A stretch of DNA of 64,000 bases from Streptomyces chartreusis NRRL 3882. Its GTDB lineage: Bacteria; Actinomycetota; Actinomycetes; Streptomycetales; Streptomycetaceae. The notes below the pieces were generated by a model. The model was not told where the DNA came from. It saw nothing but the letters and a program-made list of their open reading frames with translations, and did no database searches. The position numbers were made by a program, and so were the translations under genes. The stretch lies in contig NZ_LT963352.1 of assembly GCF_900236475.1 (NCBI RefSeq), positions 7,783,001-7,847,000 of the forward strand, given 5' to 3'. Below are positions 56,901 to 64,000 of the stretch, in pieces. The stretch's first letter is position 1, and every line of letters starts with the position of its first letter.

Positions 56901-59143
56901 CCCGTCGCCCGGCCGTGTGCGCGCCAGTGGGCGGCGACCCGTGCCACGGCTCCGGCGTCGCCGGAGACGACCGTCGTGCCCGGTTCGTCGACCGCGGCCA
57001 CGGCGGCACCGACCTGCTCCTGGCTGCCGGACAGCGCGGCGCGGACCTCGTCCTCGGTGGCCCGCACCCACACCGATGCGCCCGGCCCCGTGGCCACCCG
57101 CTCGGTGATCCGGCCCAGCGCCGTCACGAGGGCGGCGCCGTCCGCCAGTGACAGGGCGCCCGCCGCGTACGCCGCGGCCACCTCACCGGCACCGTGTCCG
57201 AGCGTGGCGTCCGGTCGTACCGCGAACGCCGTCAGCAGCCGGTGCAGCGCGGTGTTCAGCGCGAACGCCACGGCCTGCCCCACCACGGTCGGCTCGGCGC
57301 ACGCCGGTCCGGGCTCGCGTACCGCCGCTCGGACCTCCGGCCCGAGCAGGCCCGCCAGGTGTTCCGTCACCTCGTCGAGCGCCTCCGCGAACGCCGGGAA
57401 CGCCTCGTACAGGCCGCGTGCGGTGCGCGGTCCCTCCGCGTCGGCCGGCCGGTCGCCGCTCGTGCCGTCGCCTGCGCCGCCGAAGAGCAGGGCGGTCTGC
57501 CCCTGGGCGCGGGCGACCCCGCGCACCAGACCGTCCGCGGTCCTGTCGCCGGCCAGCGCGTCGAGTCCCGCGGCGAGTTCCTCCCGGCCGGTTCCGAGGA
57601 CCACCGCGCGGTGCCGGAACGACGATCGTGTGGTGTGCAGCGAGTGTCCGACGTCGACGGGTTCCGCCGCCGTGATCGTGGCACGCAGCCGCTCCGCCTG
57701 CTCGCGCAGCGCGGTCGGCGACTTGGCCGAGAGAACCAGCGGCACCGTCCGCTCAGGGTTTGCCGGACGGGCGGCCGGCTCGTCCGCGGGCGGCTCCTCG
57801 AGAATCAGATGGCCGTTCGTGCCGCTGAGGGTCAGACAGGTCAGACCGGCGCGCCGCACCCGCTCGCCGCGCCGCCACGGCTCGGGCTCCGTCAGGAGCC
57901 GGACGGTGCCGGACGACCAGTCCGCGTGCGGAGTCGGCCCGTCGACGTGCACGGTGCGCGGCAGCCGTTCGTTGCGCAGCGCCATCACCAGCTTCACGAT
58001 GCCGGCGACGGCGCCCACCGTCTGGGTGTGGCCGATGTTGGACTTGACGGAGCCCAGCAGCAACGGCCGCCCCGCCGGCCGCTCCTGACCATAGGTGGAC
58101 AGCAGCGACGTCACCTCGACGCCGTCGCCGAGCGTGGCGCCCACGCCGTGCCCCTCCACCGCGTCGACGCTGTCGGCCGTGACCCGTCCGTCGGCCAGCG
58201 CAGCCCTGATCACGCGTTCCTGCGCGCGTCCGCTGGGGGAGATGATGCCGTTGGTGGCGCCGTCCTGGTTGATGGCGGTACCGCGGATCACCGCCATCAC
58301 CGGATGGCCGTTGCGGCGGGCGTCGGACAGCCGCTCCAGGAGCAGCATGCCGGCGCCCTCCGCGAGGCTGACGCCGTCGGCCGCCGCCGCGAACGACTTC
58401 GAACGGCCGTCCGGGGCAAGGAGGCTGCGGCGGTGGAAGTCCATCAGCACGGTCGGCAACGACATGACGCAGGCGCCGCCGGCCAGGGCGAGCGCGCACT
58501 CGCCGTTGCGCAGTGCCTTCACGGCGAGGTGCAGGGCCACGATCGAGGAGGTGCACTGGGTGTCGACGGTGACCGCGCCGCCCAGCAGACCGAACTGGTA
58601 CGCCAGACGGCCCGAGGCGGCGCCCACCGAGTTGCCGAGACCGAGGTGGTCGAGGACCTGCGGGGGCGGAGCCTCCCGCATGAGCAGCGGGTAGCCGCCG
58701 AACTGCACACCGGCGTAGACCGCGGTACGGCTGCCGCGGGCCGCCACCGGGTCGATCCCGGCGCGCTCGAACGCCTCCCAGGTCGTCTCCAGCAGCAGCC
58801 GCTGCTGCGGGTCCATGGCCGCCGCCTCGACGGGGTCGAGGCCGAAGAAATACGGATCGAACTCCTCGACGCCGTGGATGAAACCGGCGTTGACGCCGTC
58901 CAGTGCGGATCCGGCCTGCCAGCCGCGGCCCGCCGGCAGGCCGCCGACCGCGTCACCGCCCGAGTCGACGAGGTCCCACAGGTCCTCGGGAGAGCGCACG
59001 CCCCCCGGGAACCGGCACCCGATTCCCAGGACGGCGATGGGCTCCTGGCTCTGTGACTCCGCCGCCGCGAGCCGTCGGCGGGCCTGTTGCAGCTCGGCCG
59101 TGACCTTCCGGAGGTACTTCTGCAGTTTCTCTTCGTCGGGCAT
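53960..59143 (-). CDS. Docked ketosynthase protein with dead AT, DH and KR regions and no ACP
   Basis: A 1,727-residue PKS-like protein. The N-terminal docking coil (1-33, LQKYLRKVTAELQQARRRL) resembles that of the first PKS. The KS has Cys197 (DTQCTSS) and His in KSNIGH; the usual EAHGTGT is EGHGVGA. AT-like region: GHGAG at about 651, so the nucleophile Ser is Gly, and the HAFH/YASH region is gone. DH-like region: Gln962 for the catalytic His and Glu for Asp. KR-like region: GGDTRHA for the NADPH loop and Gly1601 for Tyr. No carrier domain follows; the protein ends in a Lys/Arg-rich tail. The frame is intact over 5.2 kb, so it is not a pseudogene. Probably only the KS is catalytic, with the rest a scaffold. 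It is last in the pyrrole operon. Confidence 0.88.
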   Translation of the reverse strand: MPDEEKLQKYLRKVTAELQQARRRLAAAESQSQEPIAVLGIGCRFPGGVRSPEDLWDLVDSGGDAVGGLPAGRGWQAGSALDGVNAGFIHGVEEFDPYFFGLDPVEAAAMDPQQRLLLETTWEAFERAGIDPVAARGSRTAVYAGVQFGGYPLLMREAPPPQVLDHLGLGNSVGAASGRLAYQFGLLGGAVTVDTQCTSSIVALHLAVKALRNGECALALAGGACVMSLPTVLMDFHRRSLLAPDGRSKSFAAAADGVSLAEGAGMLLLERLSDARRNGHPVMAVIRGTAINQDGATNGIISPSGRAQERVIRAALADGRVTADSVDAVEGHGVGATLGDGVEVTSLLSTYGQERPAGRPLLLGSVKSNIGHTQTVGAVAGIVKLVMALRNERLPRTVHVDGPTPHADWSSGTVRLLTEPEPWRRGERVRRAGLTCLTLSGTNGHLILEEPPADEPAARPANPERTVPLVLSAKSPTALREQAERLRATITAAEPVDVGHSLHTTRSSFRHRAVVLGTGREELAAGLDALAGDRTADGLVRGVARAQGQTALLFGGAGDGTSGDRPADAEGPRTARGLYEAFPAFAEALDEVTEHLAGLLGPEVRAAVREPGPACAEPTVVGQAVAFALNTALHRLLTAFAVRPDATLGHGAGEVAAAYAAGALSLADGAALVTALGRITERVATGPGASVWVRATEDEVRAALSGSQEQVGAAVAAVDEPGTTVVSGDAGAVARVAAHWRAHGRATGAPRPARLLLSPDDEQAALAELRAIVAGLAFREPEVPLLSTVTGQPVEPAELRSAEHWLDHLRGPTRFLDGVRRLRTDGVTRLVGLDLSGDLTGPAGRSAAGFGEPGRPLLLASVPGGGRPPGQALLSALGELHTDGVAIDWSQAFEGRGARRVDLPTYPYQKVRCWLVPPEPQVSVVAAPPHPLLGTALDLVDATGQSFTQQLTPGQVAGVFGQQLYGTPVLPAGARLEWLLAAARHGSPDSAWTLTGIRLPGTVSAASGTPVALQTSREDSGDGHRVRAFVKGPGTGGGRWAERGGATVVPAVTRPAPDRVDPESLPEGLAELDVAEVYRRLWRQGSDYAEPLRVLRRVWLGGDEAVALVGTADVPTGPSGWSRWAAVLEAAVQLAALSGSGPRTPVSVDRLEVSGPPSEVVWLRVRHGADGAADAVVLSGEGVRLAAVQGLRLRPMAGREPAGLAEAPLERHEVVWHALAEDGRPGAIGGGTGSWLVFSDDPERAAAWCDELALFGVPAVALAGEDAEGRDGTETVPVGTGDPDVVGKTFAELRERGVTVAGLLVHDAGDAREPASGADDPLDAACRRGGRTLALVRGFLQEYAEQTPRIVLCSAGAAAGLAGGPPHPAQAPLTALFTSLVWEHPELPCAQVDLDPAEDPPTVVSLLGQVMRLPGAGRLAVRGGRWFEARLERRPAPADRGERLALRPDATYLVAGGDTRHAAAALEWLAARGARSVVLAGAESERGDLAGARTTGHAGIERLEHVAVDLSSAADVARLAELCADGRPPLRGVLLLPQPVAGGGLDELDGARFGAELAGALRGPVELTRRFTDVGLTGGTDFFVLSTSVVSLPGRAGTVVGSAADAFLTALARHHRQAGLPVVAAAWGPWLESVDESDEAPAVAFAEAGVYPAPGGEMLDALLPLPAAGEADGSGEAGLARVDWDRYLTAGHRPLPYTVLETRASYDEEKAPGFGQNRMKGARKKKG

Positions 59144-59150
59144 CTCGCTG

Positions 59151-59693
59151 TCAGCTCCCCTGCTGCTCCGGGGTGACGTGGCAGTCCTGGGTGTCGTAGT
59201 GCTTCCACTCGCCCTCCGCCTCGACGTACGCGTCGAGCTGGAAGTGGTGGTCGCCGAGCACCGTGTACACGTCCTTGGTATTGGTGCGGACCCCGACCTC
59301 ACCGAGCACACAGAAGCCGCTGAACACCAGATGGCCGTCCTCCTGCCAGCCCGGCGAGGTGACGGTGCCCATCGTCCCCATGGTGTCGATGTAGTAGGAC
59401 TCGAACTGCTGCTGGACCTCGTTCCAGCCGATGATCCACTTGCCGTCCAGCTTCCAGGTGCCGTCCGCGTACGTCCCGGTGAGGTCCATCTGGATGTAGT
59501 GATCGTGCATGACGCGCCGGGTCACCGACTCCATGCGCACCCCGGTGTCGAAGTGGGTGACCATCCTCCCGAGAAGGAAGTCCAGGTCCTTCAGCCGCGG
59601 GGACGGCGGCCGGTGCTCGGTGCGGGGCCGTTCCGTCGGACGGCCGGAGAGATAGGTGTTGATCTTGCCCGCGTCGCTGGCGATGTCCGTCAT
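59151..59693 (-). CDS. DUF1579-like small protein
   Basis: A 180-residue soluble protein. The block DLDFLLGRMVTHFD near residue 36, the Trp/Asn strand IIGWNEVQQQFESYYIDTMG near 88-107 and a late HHFQLDAYVEAEG fit the DUF1579 family, small beta-barrel proteins of unknown role. It could bind a small hydrophobic molecule. The stop lies 7 bases before the KS-like gene start, so the two are co-translated or tightly linked. ATG 59693 has GAGGG upstream. Confidence 0.65.
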   Translation of the reverse strand: MTDIASDAGKINTYLSGRPTERPRTEHRPPSPRLKDLDFLLGRMVTHFDTGVRMESVTRRVMHDHYIQMDLTGTYADGTWKLDGKWIIGWNEVQQQFESYYIDTMGTMGTVTSPGWQEDGHLVFSGFCVLGEVGVRTNTKDVYTVLGDHHFQLDAYVEAEGEWKHYDTQDCHVTPEQQGS

Positions 59694-59776
59694 GCTGTCG
59701 TCACCCTCGTTTCTTGGCAGTGCTTGGCTGTGGGCCGTACGTGCTGTGCCGCGGCGCGGCGGCAGCCATGCGGTGG

Positions 59777-60040
59777 TCAGACCGCCGAGTGCTGGAGCTC
59801 GCGCACCATTGCCGCGATGCTCCGCACGCTCTTCAGATCGCTGGGGTTGATCCGCAGGGACGGCACCGCGACGCCCAGCTCCTCACGGATGTGCGCCAGG
59901 AGGACCACCGTGTTCAGGGAGTTGAGGACGCCCAGCTCCAGCAGGGGCGTGGTCTCCTCCAGTTCGCCCTGCGGGTCCCCGTCGAGAAAACGGTCCCGGA
60001 TGAACGCGGAGATCTGCTCGGCGATCTCGTCCTGGGCCAT
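59777..60040 (-). CDS. Stand-alone peptidyl carrier protein for prolyl/pyrrolyl
   Basis: An 87-residue carrier protein. The attachment Ser is in LLELGVLNSLNTVVLL (about residue 41), with Asn where most carrier proteins have Asp before the Ser. The length and start (IAEQISAFIRDRFLDGD) fit the discrete PCPs that hold proline during pyrrole-2-carboxyl formation (RedO/PltL type). It sits 19 bases after the prolyl-AMP ligase gene and would carry proline and then pyrrole-2-carboxyl as the thioester. ATG 60040 has AAGGAG 5 bases upstream. Confidence 0.85.
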   Translation of the reverse strand: MAQDEIAEQISAFIRDRFLDGDPQGELEETTPLLELGVLNSLNTVVLLAHIREELGVAVPSLRINPSDLKSVRSIAAMVRELQHSAV

Positions 60041-60059
60041 GGGTGCTCCTTCGTGTCCG

Positions 60060-61544
60060 TCACGGTTCGAGCCGCGCGGCGAGCGCGGCCCGGTCGACCT
60101 TGCCGTTGCGGGTCCTCGGCAGTTCCGGCAGCAGCCGCAGGACGTCCGCGAGCATGTAGCGCGGCAGCCGCTTCGCGCAGTGGCCGCGCAGCGTGAGAGG
60201 GCCGGGCCGGCGGCCCGGCCCGGGCACCACGAACGCGGCCAGCCGGGCGTCCACGCCGTGCCCGGTGACCACCACCACCGCCTCGGCCACATCCGGGTGC
60301 GACGTCAACGCCGCCTCCACATCGCCGAGTTCGACACGGTGGCCCCGCACCTTCACCATGTGGTCGCGGCGCCCCACGTAGTCGAACGAGCCGTCCGCGC
60401 GCAGCTGCACGATGTCACCGGTGGCATACGCACCGCGCTGCGGCGGGGCACCCCAGTAACCGGTCATCACCGTCGGTCCGTCGACCAGCAGCTCGCCCTC
60501 CTCGCCCGGACCGCAGACGGAACCGTCGGCCGCCCGCGCCCAGACCCGGTCGCCGCTCGCCGCCCGGCCGATCGGCACCGGCCGGTCCCGTTCCAGATCG
60601 GCGGGCGTCACCTCGTGGTACGTGCAGACGTTCGTCTCGGTCGGGCCGTAGAGGTTCAGCAGCCGGGCCGGTGTCCACGCCGCAAGCCGCCGCACCTGGC
60701 CGATCGGGAACGGCTCCCCGGCGAACAGCACGGCACGCAGCGCGTCCGGCGCCGGCCGGTCCGTCAGACCACCGGAGCGCATCATCAGCGTCAGCGCGGA
60801 CGGTACCGAGTACCACACCGTGATGCGTCGCTCGTACAGGAACTCCACGAGCTGCTCGGGTGCGTAGGCCAGTTCGGAGGGCACCAGGTGCACGGCCGCG
60901 CCGACCGTGAAGGCGGCGTACAGATCGAGCACCGACAGGTCGAACGTCAGCGGTGCGTGGTTGGCGAACCGGTCCTCAGGTCCGGGGGCGAGCAGGTCGA
61001 CCACCCAGCTCGAGAAGGCCAGCGCGTTGCGGTGGCTGATGCAGACCCCCTTCGGGGCGCCGGTCGACCCGGAGGTGTAGAGGATGTACGCCAGGTCGTC
61101 CGGCCCGACGGGCTCGGCGAACCGCCCCGGGCCGTCAGGCTCGTCGTCACGGCCGGCCGTGGGCCCGGTCTCCACCAGGTCGGCGCACGGCACACCCGGC
61201 AGCAGGGCCGACAGCTCCGTCGTCCGGTCCGCGGTGGTCAGCACCGCCCGTGCCGCGCAGTCGCCGGCCACCAGCGCCACGCGCTCGGCGGGCGCACTGT
61301 CGTCGGCGGGCACGTAGGCCGCACCGAGCCGCAGCACGCCCTGCATCGCGGCGACCACGTCGGTCGACTTCCGCGACCAGACGACGACCCGGTCACCGCG
61401 GCCGACGCCGAGATCGCGCAGCCGGCGGGCGAACGCGTCGGCGCGACGGTCGAGTCGCGCGTAGTCGAGCGTGCCGTCGGCCGCCACCACGGCGGGCCGG
61501 TCGGGATGCTTGACGGCCGAGTCGATGACCAGGTGGTGCAGCAT
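60060..61544 (-). CDS. L-prolyl-AMP ligase (stand-alone adenylation enzyme)
   Basis: A 494-residue ANL-family adenylation protein. ATP loop YTSGSTGAPKG is near residue 157, LYGPTE is near 298, YATGD near 375 and the C-terminal Lys in NGKVD near 486. The segments TFDLSVLDLYAAFTVGA, ITVWYSVPSALTLMM and LNLYGPTETNVCTYHEV are those of the prolyl-AMP ligases of the RedM/PltF/CloN4 group. It should activate L-proline and load the PCP encoded next. The ATG shares one base with the stop of the upstream dehydrogenase gene (TGATG). It is a strong marker for a pyrrole building block. Confidence 0.88.
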   Translation of the reverse strand: MLHHLVIDSAVKHPDRPAVVAADGTLDYARLDRRADAFARRLRDLGVGRGDRVVVWSRKSTDVVAAMQGVLRLGAAYVPADDSAPAERVALVAGDCAARAVLTTADRTTELSALLPGVPCADLVETGPTAGRDDEPDGPGRFAEPVGPDDLAYILYTSGSTGAPKGVCISHRNALAFSSWVVDLLAPGPEDRFANHAPLTFDLSVLDLYAAFTVGAAVHLVPSELAYAPEQLVEFLYERRITVWYSVPSALTLMMRSGGLTDRPAPDALRAVLFAGEPFPIGQVRRLAAWTPARLLNLYGPTETNVCTYHEVTPADLERDRPVPIGRAASGDRVWARAADGSVCGPGEEGELLVDGPTVMTGYWGAPPQRGAYATGDIVQLRADGSFDYVGRRDHMVKVRGHRVELGDVEAALTSHPDVAEAVVVVTGHGVDARLAAFVVPGPGRRPGPLTLRGHCAKRLPRYMLADVLRLLPELPRTRNGKVDRAALAARLEP

Positions 61545-62683
61545 CACAACCCCAGCTCCTTGGCGATGATCTCCCGCTGGATCTCGGTGGTACCGGAGAA
61601 GACCCGGGCGGGCAGCGAGTCGCGCAGTTGCTCCTCGACGCCGGTGCCGGCCAGATAGCCGAAGCCGCCGAAGAGCTGCATGGCGTCCACGCCGTTGGCC
61701 ACCGCCGCTTCGGAGACGGCGGCCTTCGCCAGGGCGATGGCGCTCTTGTCCTCCCGGCCCCCGTCCAGCAGCCAGCAGGCGCGGTACAGCAACAGCCGGG
61801 CACCCTCCAGGCGTTGCTTCATGACGGCAGCCCGGTGCGACACCGCCTGGAACTCGCCGATGCGCCGCCCGAACTGGCGGCGGCGGCCCGCGTGCTCGAC
61901 ACACTGCGCGAGCTGCCGCTCCATCAACCCGAGGTAGACGCCGAACAGCGCGGCCCGCTCCCACGCCATGGAGTGCTGGAAGATGCCCGAGCCCTGGCCC
62001 TCCGCCCCGAGCAGGTAGCGGCGCGGTACGTGGCAGTCGGTGAACGTGACCCGGCCGGCCAGGCAGTTCGTCAGCCCCATCTTGGTCAGGGGCGCGCCGA
62101 ACGAGATGCCGGGCAGATCGGCGGGCACGGCGAACGCGGACAGCCCGAGGAACCCCAGTTCCGGGGCCGTGGCGGCGTAGGTGACGACGAGGCCGGCCAG
62201 AGGCGCGTTGCTCGCCCAGGACTTCTCCCCGTTCAGCACGTACCCGTCGGACACCGGGCGGGCCGTCACACCAAGACGCCCGATGTCGGAGCCGGCCTCG
62301 TCCTCCGTCATGGCGTTGGCCGCGATGATCTCGCCGGACGCCAACCCCGCGAGCAGCGGGCCGCGGACCTCCTCGGCGGCGAAGTCCCGTACCGGGACCG
62401 CGCAGGCCAGCAGGTGGGCGGCGATCCCGAAGGCGAGCCCGGTGTCCGGGCAGCCGCGGCTGAACGCCTCCAGGCCCAGCGCAGTGTCCAGCGCGCCGAG
62501 CCCGCCGCCGCCGAACTCCTCGGGCAGGCACAGCCCCGTCACACCCATGCCGGCGGCCGTCCGGAAGCCACGGCGCACGGCGTCCGGATCCCCGTCCCGA
62601 CGGTGCTCGCCGAGACGAACGCCCGACTCCCGAAGGATTTCCGCGTAGCGTTTCTCCTGTGCGGCCGAGAGGTCAAAGTCCAT
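61544..62683 (-). CDS. L-prolyl-S-PCP dehydrogenase (acyl-CoA dehydrogenase family)
   Basis: A 379-residue flavoenzyme of the acyl-CoA dehydrogenase fold. It has the early LCLPEEFGGGG, the FAD/substrate region MTEDEAGSDIGRLGVTA, and the C-terminal LFGGFGYLAGTGVEEQLRD / GTTEIQREIIAKELGL blocks. Together with the adjacent prolyl-AMP ligase and PCP it matches the RedW/PltE/CloN3 enzymes that oxidise prolyl-S-PCP to pyrrolyl-2-carboxyl-S-PCP. ATG 62683 is chosen with GAGG 12 bases upstream and the typical length. ATG 62701 in frame would add six residues including a TTA codon. It is the first gene of the pyrrole operon. Confidence 0.88.
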   Translation of the reverse strand: MDFDLSAAQEKRYAEILRESGVRLGEHRRDGDPDAVRRGFRTAAGMGVTGLCLPEEFGGGGLGALDTALGLEAFSRGCPDTGLAFGIAAHLLACAVPVRDFAAEEVRGPLLAGLASGEIIAANAMTEDEAGSDIGRLGVTARPVSDGYVLNGEKSWASNAPLAGLVVTYAATAPELGFLGLSAFAVPADLPGISFGAPLTKMGLTNCLAGRVTFTDCHVPRRYLLGAEGQGSGIFQHSMAWERAALFGVYLGLMERQLAQCVEHAGRRRQFGRRIGEFQAVSHRAAVMKQRLEGARLLLYRACWLLDGGREDKSAIALAKAAVSEAAVANGVDAMQLFGGFGYLAGTGVEEQLRDSLPARVFSGTTEIQREIIAKELGL

Positions 62684-62764
62684 AGCAGTTAAGGGCCTCA
62701 TCGTGAGGTGGTTATGAACGGCTGCATGCGGGCTCAGGCTAAATTTGCAGTCGAGGGGTGTCAC

Positions 62765-62782
62765 CCCCTAGCCCGCCCCTAG
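62765..62782 (-). promoter_or_regulatory. CTAGGGG direct repeat, site C
   Basis: On the minus strand two perfect CTAGGGG heptamers (62782-62776 and 62771-62765) are 11 bases apart. They face the pyrrole operon, 82 bases upstream of its start. This is the best-formed copy of the motif also seen at sites A, B and D. Confidence 0.6.
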
Positions 62783-62894
62783 GCGGAATATCAAGAGGCT
62801 CGCTCCGCCCTATGTACTGCCTTTGCCTGAAGGGCAGTTGGGTCCTCCGTTGCCGCGCCCCCTATACGCCGCATTCCGAGTCGCCGGGCATCTT

Positions 62895-62905
62895 TAGGGG
62901 TGTCC
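62895..62905 (+). promoter_or_regulatory. TAGGGGTGTCC, site D
   Basis: Identical over 11 bases to the second half of site A and oriented toward the DAHP synthase gene, 89 bases before its start. No second repeat 10-11 bases upstream is present in this orientation. Confidence 0.45.
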
Positions 62906-62993
62906 AGCCGGGCCGGGAGTCGCTCACTATTTTGAGGCGGCCACCGGCGAGCGACACGTAATGGCGGTGATTCGAAGACAGGGAGAACTCCGC

Positions 62994-64000
62994 ATGGATT
63001 CGTTGCAGGCGACCGGCACGGAGGCCGGTGAGCCCGACATCCGCTCCCACCCCTTCCTCGACGGCCGCGTGGCGCACCAACAGCCGCAGTGGACCGATCC
63101 GGAGGCCGTGGCCGCCGCCCGCGCGGAACTGGCCGGCCTGCCCCCGCTGGTGTCGTACGCCGACACGGCGCGGCTGCGGGACCGGCTGGCCGACGTCGCA
63201 CACGGCCGCGCCTACGTCGTCCAGGCGGGCGACTGCGCCGAGGACCCGGAGGAGTGCACGGGCGGCTACGTCGCCCGCAAGGCCGGACTGATCGAGATGC
63301 TGGCCGGCCGCATGAAGATGCTCACGCACAAGCAGGTGCTGCGCGTCGGCCGCATCGCCGGCCAGTACGCCAAACCGCGCTCCCGCCCCACCGAACGCGT
63401 CGGCGGGTACGAACTGCCCGTCTACCGGGGCCACTTGATCAACGGTCCGGAGCCCGACCCGGCGCTGCGCAGACCCGACCCGGCACGCCTGCTGCTGTGC
63501 CACCGGGCCGCCGCCGAGGTGCTGGGCCATCTCGGCTGGTCCCGGGGGCCGGACGGCACCCCCGACCACGCCGGCATCCTGTGGAGCAGTCACGAGGCGC
63601 TGCTCCTGGACTACGAGGTGCCCCTGCTGCGCCGCACCGAGGACGGGCTGCTGTACCTGTCGTCCACCCACTGGCCGTGGATCGGGGAACGCACCCGGCA
63701 GCCCGACGGCGCCCATGTGGCGCTGCTCGCCGCGGTGGCCAACCCGGTGGCCTGCAAGGTCGGGCCCGACACGACCGAGGCGACACTGCTGGAGCTGTGC
63801 GAGCGGCTGGACCCGATCCGCCGGCCCGGCCGTCTGACGCTGGTCGCGCGCATGGGCGCCGGCACCGTGGGCCGGCGTCTCCCGCCGCTCGTACGGGCCG
63901 TACGGGGCGGCGGCCACCCCGTGATCTGGCTCTGCGATCCGATGCACGGCAACACCGTGACCGCGCCCAACGGGCTGAAGACCCGGCTGCTGGAATCGGT
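62994..64000 (+). CDS. Class II DAHP synthase (3' end missing)
   Basis: The first 335 residues are visible; the gene runs off the right edge. Class II blocks are clear: VVQAGDCAEDPEEC near residue 76, VGRIAGQYAKPRS near 118, SSHEALLLDYE near 197, CKVGPD near 248 and ARMGAG / WLCDPMHGNT near 284-319. The enzyme condenses phosphoenolpyruvate with erythrose 4-phosphate. Class II members in clusters feed chorismate-derived units (phenazine, anthranilate, 3-hydroxyanthranilate) or, as RifH-type, aminoDAHP for AHBA. Which applies depends on genes beyond the edge. ATG 62994 has GGGAGAA upstream. Confidence 0.92.
   Translation, partial: MDSLQATGTEAGEPDIRSHPFLDGRVAHQQPQWTDPEAVAAARAELAGLPPLVSYADTARLRDRLADVAHGRAYVVQAGDCAEDPEECTGGYVARKAGLIEMLAGRMKMLTHKQVLRVGRIAGQYAKPRSRPTERVGGYELPVYRGHLINGPEPDPALRRPDPARLLLCHRAAAEVLGHLGWSRGPDGTPDHAGILWSSHEALLLDYEVPLLRRTEDGLLYLSSTHWPWIGERTRQPDGAHVALLAAVANPVACKVGPDTTEATLLELCERLDPIRRPGRLTLVARMGAGTVGRRLPPLVRAVRGGGHPVIWLCDPMHGNTVTAPNGLKTRLLES

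Larger units (their letters stand above)
62684..62993. promoter_or_regulatory. Divergent intergenic region, pyrrole operon / DAHP synthase
   Basis: 310 bases without a supported gene. It holds site C (minus-facing), a further minus-strand TAGGGG (62864-62859) and site D (plus-facing). It should contain both divergent promoters. No convincing -10/-35 pair was assigned by eye. Confidence 0.6.

Noticed and set aside
53960..59143. Calling the KS-like gene a pseudogene
   Set aside because: No stop or frameshift in 1,727 codons and KS residues kept; the losses are point changes in particular domains.

Overview
The window reads as Streptomyces chromosome. GC is very high, codons mostly end in G or C, Shine-Dalgarno sites of the GGAGG type precede most starts, and GTG starts and 1-17 base gene overlaps are common. 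TTA leucine codons are rare, and I saw only four in frame. Typical actinomycete families are present: a LAL regulator, a P450-terpene cyclase pair, a CebR-type operator and modular type I PKS genes. No rRNA, tRNA, CRISPR array, transposase or integrase was seen.

The left part (1-28.9 kb) is mostly metabolic and accessory. It holds a sugar-type ABC transporter cut by the left edge, an NADH-dehydrogenase-like flavoprotein, a P450 without the ExxR motif, an MFS exporter, and a secreted esterase made of two tandem copies under a CebR-type operator. A membrane-anchored NACHT/STAND ATPase follows. Next come a LAL regulator, a terpene cyclase and a P450 on the minus strand, then a GH115 glucuronidase. 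A divergent AbgT/M20/Lrp/M20 group, a secreted chorismate mutase and a DUF779 protein complete this part.

The right part (about 29.0 kb to the right edge) looks like a biosynthetic gene cluster that continues beyond the window. It contains: a small DUF5988 protein and a type II thioesterase; a translationally coupled flavin monooxygenase and aspartase/fumarase-family lyase that resemble the CreE/CreD (aspartate to nitrosuccinate to nitrous acid) pair; two type I PKS proteins with three modules; a TetR/MmpL exporter pair; and a minus-strand operon. That operon encodes a prolyl-PCP dehydrogenase, a prolyl-AMP ligase, a carrier protein, a DUF1579-like protein and a very unusual docked ketosynthase protein with dead AT/DH/KR regions and no ACP. 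A class II DAHP synthase, cut by the right edge, starts an operon on the plus strand.

Inferred logic: the operon makes pyrrolyl-2-carboxyl-S-PCP from proline as a building block. The PKS modules add malonate (keto retained, because KR and DH look dead), methylmalonate (fully reduced) and malonate (A-type hydroxyl). The DAHP synthase suggests an additional shikimate-type aromatic unit. The CreE/CreD-like pair would supply nitrous acid for a diazo, N-N or nitro/nitroso step. I do not recall a described pathway that combines an aspartate-nitrosuccinate cassette with pyrrolyl-PCP and modular PKS genes. A shared TAGGGG/CTAGGGG repeat motif lies in the three intergenic regions that start the cluster's operons. 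TTA codons in the first PKS gene and the exporter suggest bldA control.
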